The position numbers and the translations under genes were made by a program. A model generated the notes under the pieces. The model was given only the letters and a program-made list of their open reading frames with translations, had not been told where the DNA came from and searched no databases. A DNA stretch of 64,000 nucleotides from Gammaproteobacteria bacterium (GTDB lineage: Bacteria; Pseudomonadota; Gammaproteobacteria; Nitrosococcales; Methylophagaceae): contig JAQWIT010000009.1 of the NCBI GenBank assembly GCA_029248745.1, positions 1 to 64,000 on the forward strand, given 5' to 3'. Position 1 is the stretch's first letter; every line of letters starts with the position of its first letter. This document shows positions 49,183 through 59,815 of this stretch, one piece after another.

Positions 49183-49724
49183 ATGACTTCTTACCAACCT
49201 GTTCTTGATTTTTGGTTTACACAATGTCGGCCAGAGCAATGGTGGCAAAAGAGTGCTGTTTTTGAACAATTCATCCGAGACAAATTTGCCTCGCTGCAAG
49301 TGCAAGCCAAACAATGTGTGTTGTGTCATTGGAGAACGAAAGGGTGGGGGCGTTTAGCTGAAATACTCATCTTGGATCAATTTTCTAGAAATTTATACCG
49401 CGATTCGCCCCTGCTTTTACTTGTGATGCAATGGCACTGACGTTTGCATAAGAAGCGGTGGCATTGGGCATTGATAAACAACTTTCAGTACAAGTACGCA
49501 CTTTTCTTTATATGCCTTGCATGCATAGCGAGTCTCTCGAAATACATGCCATAGCTATCCCACTATTTGAACAGAATAATAATCCCGATACACTCGAGTT
49601 CGAAATGAAACATCAACGAATCATCGAACACTTTAGTCGCTACCCAGACCTTAATGCTGTGTTAAAAAGGCTTTCTACTGAAGCAGAGTTAGCCTTTTTG
49701 CAACAGCCCAACGCGGGGTTCTAA
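49183..49724 (+). pseudogene. DUF924-family protein, frameshifted with a nonsense codon
   Basis: The first part reads VLDFWFTQCRPEQWW and ILILDQFSRNLYRDSP. A frameshift near 49412 moves to PAFTCDAMALTFA, then TAA (probably from CAA, Gln), then EAVALGIDKQLS, LYMPCMHSESLEI and LEFEMKHQRIIEHFSRYPD. The order of motifs matches DUF924 (DFWF, LDQFxRNxYR, FLYMPxxHSE, RYPHRN). Both lesions are small. The 3' end overlaps the convergent mfnB gene by 36 bp. Confidence 0.85.
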
Positions 49725-50411
49725 CGCCTCTGCGTTTAATATTGCTTGTTGGATCTGCATTGCTAATGAAAGTTCGATTTGCGTTGTTCGTTGATGATTT
49801 CGGCAAAGGGCACTCCGAAAGCCAAGGTAATCAGCACCTAAACATTGTAGTTCAGCAACATCTCCACAGCGTAGTGCACCTGCTAAACCGCATAACATAT
49901 CCTGTCGTTTCACTTTATCAATAAACTCGCAAAGCCGGGTAATAGGCCAATGTTCTAATAAATGCTGGCCATCTTTGCTTGCCGTATCGACCATCACGCC
50001 TGTGAAACCATACCGTTTTAGTATTGGCACGACATTCTGAACCGGCATCTTGTCAGCAAATAAAACAGCAATCACAGGCACAGACAATTGTTGGATTGTC
50101 GTTGCCATTTCTGCAAGACAATCTGTCAAATGTTGATCGGGGAAAAGGCCAACTTTGACATAATCAATTCCCGTTGTTGCCATGGCCTGCATCGCAGGGT
50201 TAATAATCTCTGCTTGCATCGGCAAGTCGCCAATTGTGGCACTGGTTAAACAACGCTTGGCAATAAAGTCGATGATACTTGCCACTGACACCGCATTTAA
50301 AGCCCCTAAAGCACCTTCTGACGGATTTTTTATATCTAATATGTCTGGTAGTGACGGTAAGAGGATTTTTGCCTCGTCAAGCGATTGTATGCTTGCTAGC
50401 CATTTAGTCAT
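49689..50411 (-). CDS. mfnB: (5-formylfuran-3-yl)methyl phosphate synthase
   Basis: A 240-residue TIM-barrel protein of the MfnB (formerly DUF556) family, which condenses two glyceraldehyde-3-phosphate molecules into the furan precursor of methanofuran. The signature DIKNPSEGALGAL, with the catalytic Lys28, is present, as are IDYVKVGLFPD and LGADYLGFRSALC. In bacteria it makes methanofuran analogues for the formyltransferase-hydrolase step of formaldehyde oxidation. Last gene of a four-gene operon; overlaps the previous gene by 8 bp. Confidence 0.9.
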   Translation of the reverse strand: MTKWLASIQSLDEAKILLPSLPDILDIKNPSEGALGALNAVSVASIIDFIAKRCLTSATIGDLPMQAEIINPAMQAMATTGIDYVKVGLFPDQHLTDCLAEMATTIQQLSVPVIAVLFADKMPVQNVVPILKRYGFTGVMVDTASKDGQHLLEHWPITRLCEFIDKVKRQDMLCGLAGALRCGDVAELQCLGADYLGFRSALCRNHQRTTQIELSLAMQIQQAILNAEALEPRVGLLQKG

Positions 50412-50988
50412 TTGTTAACGCTATCCCATGTTTCTCTATTTTATCCATTAACCAGCCCCAAGCTTCAAGCTCATTGTCACCTGCTGTTTTATCAATGGCT
50501 ATTTTAAGGTAATCAATTTCTTGCTGAATTTTTTCCGCCGGCAGCATTTGTAGGCGGCTGGTTAATACCGCCGCTTCTATTACTGCGTTCTGTGCCCGAT
50601 TAAAGCCACGAAAGGAGGCATGTGTCACTTCAGTGATAATACTGCCCGTGAATTTAGCGCGCGGATCACTGTCTTCAAAATCAGTCAATTCAAGCTCAAT
50701 ATGAGAAAGGGCTTGCTCAAGATACTGACATTCTATTTGCAGGCAGGGCAGGGTTGGCCAGTTTCTACGCCCTGTTAATGCACCTGCAAAGACCCTGACA
50801 TCATCAGTAAAGTTGACCGTACACTGACGATGCTGCTTCAAATTATTATAAGTTGCCGAAGGCTTAAAAGGCTGAATCACAATCTGCCCATCCACTTCAG
50901 TTATACCCATCGGCGCCGCGTGGGCCTCACCTTCTTCGGATAAGGTGATCACGATAACTTCATGAATCTTTTTATTCTGCTGTGCCAC
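50404..50988 (-). CDS. DUF447-family protein of the methanopterin cluster
   Basis: A 194-residue protein with a split-barrel flavin-binding-like N-terminus (IVITLSEEGEAHAAPMGITE, CTVNFTDDVRVFAGALTG) and a helical C-terminus. DUF447 genes occur in archaea and in bacteria with tetrahydromethanopterin-linked C1 metabolism; the function is not firmly known. It overlaps the upstream gene by 17 bp and mfnB by 8 bp, so translation is tightly coupled. Confidence 0.85.
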   Translation of the reverse strand: MAQQNKKIHEVIVITLSEEGEAHAAPMGITEVDGQIVIQPFKPSATYNNLKQHRQCTVNFTDDVRVFAGALTGRRNWPTLPCLQIECQYLEQALSHIELELTDFEDSDPRAKFTGSIITEVTHASFRGFNRAQNAVIEAAVLTSRLQMLPAEKIQQEIDYLKIAIDKTAGDNELEAWGWLMDKIEKHGIALTND

Positions 50989-52396
50989 ATTTCCTTCCTG
51001 ATTTATTTCTGGTTGTCATGGTTGAGCCTTCAGCTTTTTGTTGGCTCAGATCTTGTTCTTCAACAGTCGTTGCACACCCCCAAGCCAATTCTTCATCTTG
51101 GGTATAGCGCTTACCTAATTGCCAAGCAATTTGTGCTCTAGCTAATTCTGCTCCTAGGTAAAATGCGTGCCCTGTGTCTTCTTTTAGATCTAATTTTGGG
51201 TAAAAATCGAAAGGGTCTGACGCTTGCATCAAGCCATCACGATTAAACATATAAATCCCTTGCTCTGCCACTTTAATTCGATAATTTGGATCTTTGATAT
51301 TTGACGCTAATGCAGCAATATCTTGTGCATTATCAGGAAACGGGCGGCGCTCATGTGCCACCAGCAAATCATTGGTCAAATCCCTCGGCAAGCTACTATC
51401 TTGCTTGGCTGCATACATCATTCTACGAGACACATCGGCCTCTTTAATAGCCCGACGCGTATGAGGGCTTACTTCTGTTGCTAATACATTGTTAATCCCT
51501 AGTTCCGAAATAATGCCAAATAGCAGGGCATTAACGCCTGACGTGTCTGCATCCGTTAATTCTGTCAGATTCCCCACACCCATCATCATCTCAGCTTCAG
51601 GGTATTTTTCTCGTAATTGGTGATAGCGGACAATAGAGTTAGTCAAACCGAAATGAATGGGATCCAAAATCGGATCAGCAATCCAAGGGCGATTAATCTT
51701 ATCCATCGCTTCCATTGCACGCTCTAATGACGCCAATGAACCCGGTTCAGCAGGTACTATAATAGGGACCGCATCCGTTTCTTCAGCTAAGTGGTAAGTC
51801 GTTTCCGTCAAACTCAATAAATAATCCGCACCCGCTTTACCAGCACGCTTTAAATCATCTAAGGCTAAGGAATCGACGCTGACTTTAAACCCTGCCTCAT
51901 GAAGTGCGACTATAGCTTCTTCCATCTGAGGGAATGGTTCTTGTGGCAAACAGCCAATGTCTATGACGTCAGCACCTGCTTCACGATAGTATTCTGCACG
52001 CGCAACTATACCCTCAATATCTCGCTCTGGCGCATCAACTATTTCAGCAAAAATATTAACGTCGTATCGACTCAAATCAGGTTGTTTCCTTTCTCGGCCG
52101 AAATAAATTGGCAAATCTTTTACTTCTTCGGGACCGCGAACTATCGCTACCCCTAATTGCTCACTTAATACCGATAAATCACCTCGGCAACGGCCAGGCA
52201 CAATCACTTCTTTACACCCGGCATAATGCTCAGGTTTTAAGCGACGGGCAATCATTTTATCCGTCATCAAAGCGGCAACTGACAGCCCCAGTTCATGTAT
52301 TTGATAATTGAAAGGCAATGGTGCCATTTCATCTAATACTTTCTGTAAACTGGGTATGGCAAGTTTACCTGTCAAAAATAACAGCTTGTCAGCCAT
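50972..52396 (-). CDS. Dihydropteroate synthase-like protein (methanopterin-linked, DUF6513 type)
   Basis: A 474-residue protein. The central part is a TIM-barrel related to dihydropteroate synthase: EYYREAGADVIDIGCLPQE, FKVSVDSLALDDLKRAGKAG, and WIADPILDPIHFGL. The N-terminal 130 residues and a C-terminal domain are specific to archaeal and methylotroph homologues. It probably acts in assembly of tetrahydromethanopterin, joining the pterin to an arylamine, by analogy with DHPS. The activity of bacterial members is not settled. Four bp after the flavoprotein gene. Confidence 0.85.
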   Translation of the reverse strand: MADKLLFLTGKLAIPSLQKVLDEMAPLPFNYQIHELGLSVAALMTDKMIARRLKPEHYAGCKEVIVPGRCRGDLSVLSEQLGVAIVRGPEEVKDLPIYFGRERKQPDLSRYDVNIFAEIVDAPERDIEGIVARAEYYREAGADVIDIGCLPQEPFPQMEEAIVALHEAGFKVSVDSLALDDLKRAGKAGADYLLSLTETTYHLAEETDAVPIIVPAEPGSLASLERAMEAMDKINRPWIADPILDPIHFGLTNSIVRYHQLREKYPEAEMMMGVGNLTELTDADTSGVNALLFGIISELGINNVLATEVSPHTRRAIKEADVSRRMMYAAKQDSSLPRDLTNDLLVAHERRPFPDNAQDIAALASNIKDPNYRIKVAEQGIYMFNRDGLMQASDPFDFYPKLDLKEDTGHAFYLGAELARAQIAWQLGKRYTQDEELAWGCATTVEEQDLSQQKAEGSTMTTRNKSGRKCGTAE

Positions 52397-52400
52397 TTTC

Positions 52401-52949
52401 TTAGTTTATCTCATCCAACCGTAATGCCAATGCTGCCAATAATTTTTCTGGGTTTTCAACCACCGTTGTCGCTTCGAAAGCGCGTAATTTATGTGTGTGT
52501 GCCAAATCGACTTCTCTTGGCCAGACTCTCACAATACGATCAGGGGCGGGGGTATCAATTTCTGGCTCGGTGTCACAAGCTAGCACAATGCTAGGAATGC
52601 GGCACTTTCCCGCTTGTGCATAGACATTTGTCACTAAGGTGTCAGAAAAACCCAATACCATTTTAGCCACGGTATTCGACGTCGCAGGCGCGACGACCAA
52701 CGTGTGGTAATCTCCGCGGTAAAATAAGCCAACGGGGGGTGAGCTCGCCGCGCGGTCTCGATAAACCCGGCCTTTTTCATTAATGCCTTTCGGATCATGA
52801 CCATACATCCGCACTACTTCTTCGCCAGCACGGCTATAAAACAAATCGACATCCTCGAACTCACGCACTATCTCTATGCATTCATCGAGATAATGGCCTG
52901 AGCCCGTTATTGCCCAGGCTAAACGCGGTTTTTCTGGTCGTGCTTGCAT
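52401..52949 (-). CDS. Dihydromethanopterin reductase-like flavoprotein (DmrB/AfpA type)
   Basis: A 182-residue flavoprotein of the HFCD/PPC-decarboxylase fold. The N-terminus LAWAITGSGHYLDECIEI binds FMN, and LVVAPATSNTVAKMVLGFSD is the second flavin-binding stretch, as in DmrB and archaeoflavoprotein AfpA. Homologues reduce dihydromethanopterin to tetrahydromethanopterin. First gene of the four-gene operon, divergent from NDH-2. With the other three genes it marks H4MPT-linked formaldehyde oxidation. Confidence 0.85.
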   Translation of the reverse strand: MQARPEKPRLAWAITGSGHYLDECIEIVREFEDVDLFYSRAGEEVVRMYGHDPKGINEKGRVYRDRAASSPPVGLFYRGDYHTLVVAPATSNTVAKMVLGFSDTLVTNVYAQAGKCRIPSIVLACDTEPEIDTPAPDRIVRVWPREVDLAHTHKLRAFEATTVVENPEKLLAALALRLDEIN

Positions 52950-53057
52950 TATTCCATCGTGCCTTTCTATTTGATCTTGCTACCAGTTTGACAGACTCTT
53001 ATGCCCGAGTAAAAAATTATGATCATTGTTAAATACACCATATACGTAGTATTACGT

Positions 53058-53073
53058 GTTATATTAATATAAC
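53058..53073. promoter_or_regulatory. 16-bp perfect palindrome before NDH-2
   Basis: GTTATATTAATATAAC reads identically on both strands, 23 bp before the NDH-2 start and in the region shared with the divergent methanopterin operon. It could be an operator. I match it to no named regulator. Upstream TACGTAGTATTACGTG adds a second imperfect repeat. Confidence 0.4.
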
Positions 53074-53096
53074 TATTTGTAATGGAGTTTCTGTTA

Positions 53097-54416
53097 ATGT
53101 TATCGTCAGAGAGTAGTGTTCCTAAAGTCATCGTTGTTGGCGGTGGTGCAGGCGGTCTAGAATTAGTGACGAAATTAGGCCGCAAACTTGGTAAAAAGGG
53201 GAAGGCTGAAGTCACGTTAGTCGATAATACTCGGACCCATATTTGGAAGCCCTTACTCCATGAAGTCGCAGCAGGTACACTTGATTCTCATCAAGATGAA
53301 ATTGAGTACTTAGGTCAAGCAAGTTATAGCGGTTTTGGCTTTCGACTCGGTAAAATGGATGGCCTAGATCGCGATAATAAGACCATTTCACTTGCGCCCA
53401 CTATCAATGCTGAAGGGATAGAAATTATTCCACGTCGCACATTTCATTATGATTATCTCGTTATCGCAGTAGGTAGTATCAGCCATGACTTTGGCATCAA
53501 GGGCGTAGCCGAGCATTGTTTATTTCTTGATACCACAACACAAGCTGAAAACTTTCAAAGCCAATTGTTGGAATCTTACGTTCGAGCCCATACACAAGGG
53601 CGGCCACTTGATGAAGGACAGTTGGATATTGCCATCGTTGGGGCGGGTGCAACAGGTGTCGAGCTCAGTGCTCAATTGCATGAGGTCTCACACCTCTTAA
53701 CCACTTATGGGTTGGATGAAGTCAAGCCGGCCGATGTCAAAATCAGTATCATTGAAGCTGCGGATCGTCTTTTGCCCGGCTTACCTGAGAAGTTATCTAA
53801 AGCCACTGAGCTTGAACTCGGCAAATTAGGAGTCAGTATACTCACCAATGAGCGTGTCGTGGAAGTGACAGCAGATGACATCAAGATGGAAAGTGGGAGA
53901 GTAATACCGGCAGCCATTAAAGTCTGGGCTGCAGGTATAAAGGCACCGACATTCCTAAATGATCTTGGCCTAGCGACTAATCACATTAATCAAATTGAAG
54001 TGAAACAGAGCCTACATAGCGTGACAGACGATGATATCTATGCCATTGGGGACTGTGCTGCTTGTGAATGGGTAGGACAAGAGGGTAATGTGCCGCCACG
54101 TGCCCAAGCAGCCCACCAGATGGCCTTATTAACCTATAAGTCTATTTCACGTCGTTTAGCGGGTAAGTCAATACCCGATTATCACTACCATGATCATGGT
54201 TCACTGGTTTCTTTGGGTAAATATAGTACCGTCGGTAATATGATGGGGAACCTGTCTAAAGGCAGTTTGATGATCGAAGGCTTTTTAGCACGCATGATGT
54301 ACCTATCACTATATAAAATGCATCAAGTTGCCTTATTCGGTTTTTTCCGTGTGGGTATGCTGTCTTTATCTCACCTCTTTAGACGAAGCGTACACCCCAA
54401 AATTAAGTTACATTAG
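53097..54416 (+). CDS. Type II NADH dehydrogenase (NDH-2)
   Basis: A 439-residue single-subunit, non-proton-pumping NADH:quinone oxidoreductase bound to the inner membrane face. The FAD site is VIVVGGGAGGLELVTKLG, the NADH site AIVGAGATGVELSAQL near residue 180, and IYAIGDCAAC lies near 315; the C-terminus has amphipathic helices for membrane contact. ATG 53097 is preferred because GGAG precedes it by 9 bp; the frame opens 5 codons earlier with no such site. Confidence 0.94.
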   Translation: MLSSESSVPKVIVVGGGAGGLELVTKLGRKLGKKGKAEVTLVDNTRTHIWKPLLHEVAAGTLDSHQDEIEYLGQASYSGFGFRLGKMDGLDRDNKTISLAPTINAEGIEIIPRRTFHYDYLVIAVGSISHDFGIKGVAEHCLFLDTTTQAENFQSQLLESYVRAHTQGRPLDEGQLDIAIVGAGATGVELSAQLHEVSHLLTTYGLDEVKPADVKISIIEAADRLLPGLPEKLSKATELELGKLGVSILTNERVVEVTADDIKMESGRVIPAAIKVWAAGIKAPTFLNDLGLATNHINQIEVKQSLHSVTDDDIYAIGDCAACEWVGQEGNVPPRAQAAHQMALLTYKSISRRLAGKSIPDYHYHDHGSLVSLGKYSTVGNMMGNLSKGSLMIEGFLARMMYLSLYKMHQVALFGFFRVGMLSLSHLFRRSVHPKIKLH

Positions 54417-54434
54417 GACCTGATTTCTCTCCGC

Positions 54435-54467
54435 AATAAAAAGGCCCGATATACGGGCCTTTTTATT
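54435..54467. terminator. Bidirectional terminator between NDH-2 and gyrB
   Basis: A 14-bp perfect stem (AATAAAAAGGCCCG with CGGGCCTTTTTATT) and a 5-base loop. A- and T-runs on both sides let it end both convergent transcripts. Confidence 0.88.
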
Positions 54468-54484
54468 ACTTTGTTGTGTCAAAT

Positions 54485-56917
<2,433 letters not shown>

Positions 56918-56994
56918 TTAAGATCAATTATTGCACTTGATCTTTCTATTTTACTCTTTATATTACTTTGTTGGTAGTGAGCACCCTATTCACA

Positions 56995-58074
56995 TTAAAC
57001 CAGCTGGCCATGTTTCACGTGAAATGCAGAAAAAACAGGGTTTGATTCGGCAATCCGAGCAAGTGAACTGTCAGTACTGGTAATGAATGTTTGCACGTGC
57101 AGGCTAACCAATTCATTCAAAATAATCTCTTGGTGTGATGCATCAAGTTCTGAACTAATATCGTCGATTAATAGAATACTCTTAAGCTTATTTTCTTCTT
57201 GTCGGTCCATTGTTTTGATCTGAGCCATACACAATGCAATGAAAAACAGTTTTTGCTGGCCTCTAGAAAAAACTTCACTGGGTTCATAGCCGTCGATTTT
57301 GAAAGTCCAGTCAGCTGCATGACAACCCGAACGTGTATAACCCAATTGTTTATCTCTCTCTATTGTGGTGGTAATCGCTTCGCTTAAGTTCTTGTCTTTT
57401 GGCCAACCGCTTCGATAGCTTAAAGAAAACGACTTACCACTATAATTTGGGCACAAACGTGAGAAAATGATTTCGAACTCTATCAGTAATCGCTCTAAGC
57501 GTTTTATCCTTTGCTTACTAATTTTTTCACCATGAAAAATTAAATGTGGGTCCCATAGCTGGATTTCATTATTTTTCTTATGTTGCCTGATAGCACTATT
57601 GCGCTGTTGTATTATTTTTTTATACGACAACCAATGAAAATTGAAGCTCGGTTCCACGTGAAACAACCCCCAATCTAGTAGCTGTCTACGATACCTTGGC
57701 CCTTGTTCAAAAAACTGATGACAATTGGCAGGGATAAACTGTAATGGCAATTGAAGTACTAAATCAGAACGTTTTTTTAGTGGTGCATTGTTCAACCTAA
57801 TTTCTAAGCCCTTAGGTAGACTGTACTGCAGGCCGATTGGTGTCTGGTGACCTACAGTTTTGGCAATGACTTGTAATGCCTGCTGTTCAAACTGAATCAG
57901 TTGCTTTAACGATCGTGTTCGAAAAGAGCGTCCAAGTGCAAGTAAGTGTATTGCCTCTAGAATACTGGTTTTACCTGCAGCATTCTCACCCAGCAACAAA
58001 TTAATGCCGGGTGAGGGCATAAAATAAAGCGCTGAGATATTACGCAATTGTTTAATGGTTAATTCAGCCAGCAC
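56995..58074 (-). CDS. recF: DNA replication and repair protein RecF
   Basis: A 359-residue SMC-like ATPase of the RecFOR gap-repair pathway. The Walker A is LLLGENAAGKTSILEAI near residue 27; the signature EVFSRGQQKLFFIAL and Walker B SILLIDDISSELDASHQE are in the C-terminal third. In most relatives it follows dnaA and dnaN. Here oxyR lies upstream in the opposite direction, so the dnaA-dnaN half of the block is elsewhere. Confidence 0.94.
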   Translation of the reverse strand: MLAELTIKQLRNISALYFMPSPGINLLLGENAAGKTSILEAIHLLALGRSFRTRSLKQLIQFEQQALQVIAKTVGHQTPIGLQYSLPKGLEIRLNNAPLKKRSDLVLQLPLQFIPANCHQFFEQGPRYRRQLLDWGLFHVEPSFNFHWLSYKKIIQQRNSAIRQHKKNNEIQLWDPHLIFHGEKISKQRIKRLERLLIEFEIIFSRLCPNYSGKSFSLSYRSGWPKDKNLSEAITTTIERDKQLGYTRSGCHAADWTFKIDGYEPSEVFSRGQQKLFFIALCMAQIKTMDRQEENKLKSILLIDDISSELDASHQEIILNELVSLHVQTFITSTDSSLARIAESNPVFSAFHVKHGQLV

Positions 58075-58244
58075 TGTATTGTTTTATCCTAGAACGTGTT
58101 GCTCTGACATAATAAAGACTTCACTGTACTGTATAAACCTCTTTGTATAAAGGCAAGATTTACGAGTCATTGACATTGTTTCTTGAAGCTTTATTATAAA
58201 GATAAAAATGTTTGTTTAAAGGCTTTTAATAGGATTTAACGATT

Positions 58245-59147
58245 ATGAATTTACCGACACTACGTCAGTTAAAATACCTAACCGCAGTGGTTTCACTCAA
58301 ACATTTTGGTAAAGCTGCTGAGCAATGCTTTGTCACACAATCAACACTAAGTGCAGGTATTCAAGATTTAGAAGCCCTATTAGGCGCCCCGCTTCTAGAG
58401 CGCACGAACCGTAAGGTTTTGGTCACGGCTTTGGGTCAAGAAGTCGCTGAACGTGCTCAACATATTCTCTCACTCGCTACTGACTTAGTTGATGTTGCTG
58501 AGTTAGAGAAAAACCCGCTCTCTGGACGCTTGCGCGTGGGCGTTATACCGAGTATCAGCCCATTTTTATTACCTAAAGCATTGCCAAACCTTCGTAAGAA
58601 AATGCCTCAAATTGAGCTGGTATTGATAGAGGAGCAGTCTGAGCGATTAATCAAACAGCTTAATGAAGGTGAGATTGATCTTGCTATCTTGGCGTTCCCA
58701 TTTGATATTGGAAAACTAGAACATACTATTTTCGCTGCTGAGACCTTTTGGGTCGCTTTACCTATTGATCATCCATTAGCTGACAGTGAAGGTATTGAGG
58801 CAACACGCTTGCCTGTTGATGACTTATTGTTATTGTCAGAAGGGCATTGCCTACGCGAACATGCGTTGAGTGCTTGTAGTCTTCCCTCTACGACGCAAAG
58901 AACCAGTATGCAGGGGACGAGCTTATATACGCTCATTGAAATGGTTGCTGGTGGCCTAGGTATTACATTAATTCCTGAAATGTCCATCACATCAGACATG
59001 GTGACCCACGCCGATATCAGTTTGAAGCCGTTACTTGCAAAACAAAAACCCGTCAGAGAGCTCGGCTTAGTTTGGCGTTCTAGTTATCGTTCTACAGCGG
59101 CAATTGATATTCTTTCAACGCATTTTGCCCAATCATTGGCACATTAA
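58245..59147 (+). CDS. oxyR: OxyR-type hydrogen peroxide-sensing LysR regulator
   Basis: A 300-residue LysR regulator. The N-terminal helix-turn-helix (LKYLTAVVSLKHFGKAAEQC and on) is followed by the effector domain. The peroxide-sensing pair appears as CLREHALSAC, two cysteines nine residues apart, equivalent to Cys199 and Cys208 of E. coli OxyR, preceded by the typical LSEGH. It likely controls catalase, peroxidase and iron genes. The 3' end overlaps the dead SCO gene. Confidence 0.92.
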   Translation: MNLPTLRQLKYLTAVVSLKHFGKAAEQCFVTQSTLSAGIQDLEALLGAPLLERTNRKVLVTALGQEVAERAQHILSLATDLVDVAELEKNPLSGRLRVGVIPSISPFLLPKALPNLRKKMPQIELVLIEEQSERLIKQLNEGEIDLAILAFPFDIGKLEHTIFAAETFWVALPIDHPLADSEGIEATRLPVDDLLLLSEGHCLREHALSACSLPSTTQRTSMQGTSLYTLIEMVAGGLGITLIPEMSITSDMVTHADISLKPLLAKQKPVRELGLVWRSSYRSTAAIDILSTHFAQSLAH

Positions 59148-59755
59148 GCTTTAGGGCCTGTTACTCTTTCATTAAACATGGCATAGACTCGGTTTTTCGG
59201 ATCAACAAGAAACGGGTGATGCTCTTAATCAATCTGGTAATAGCCACCGGCTAAATCTGTTCTTAAGTAAAGTGCAATAAATGTTTTGGACAATGCATCT
59301 ATCGACGCTTCTTCAGCTTCGATAATAGGAAATTTGAAGTTTTTTTGTGCGACTAATTTTGCTAAATTCCCTCTCTGGTTTTGTTCGCTATCTGAGTCAA
59401 TCACAGCGACAGCGATATCATTACTAGCAAAAGCAGATTGAAATTTTGCTAGTTTTTCAAAAGGTTCTACGCACTCGGGAAAGCAATTTGCATGACTAAA
59501 ATAAACGAAAGTCCATCTATCTTTAAACAGCATGTTAGTAAGTACTTGCTTATCGCCTATATATACTGCGGCAACACTTGTTTCACGTGGCGGAGAAGTA
59601 ATCGTATTTTGTAATTGAGCCGGTATAACGCGGTGGTCTTCGTGCATTAACCCCGTTCGGTTAAACTACAGCACCAATAAAAAACCAACAATAACGAGAT
59701 AAGTGAATAAAAAACACTTAGAATTAAGCCTTTGACAGCGTTTGCGATCAGCCAT
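59144..59755 (-). pseudogene. SCO1/SenC-type copper chaperone with two in-frame stops
   Basis: The frame of 204 codons is not shifted. A short basic start and membrane anchor (FTYLVIVGFLLVL) end in TAG at 59666-59668. The thioredoxin-like domain follows with the copper-binding CX3C motif in HANCFPECVEPF. A second stop, TAA at 59225-59227, cuts off EHHPFLVDPKNRVYAMF, which carries the third copper ligand His. Without the N-terminal anchor and the C-terminal His it should not work. SCO proteins load copper into cytochrome oxidase. Confidence 0.85.
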
Positions 59756-59815
59756 GTTCGTTTTCGCCAACTATTTTAAACGCACAATCCTAACATTTTC
59801 AGGATTACTCAGGTT

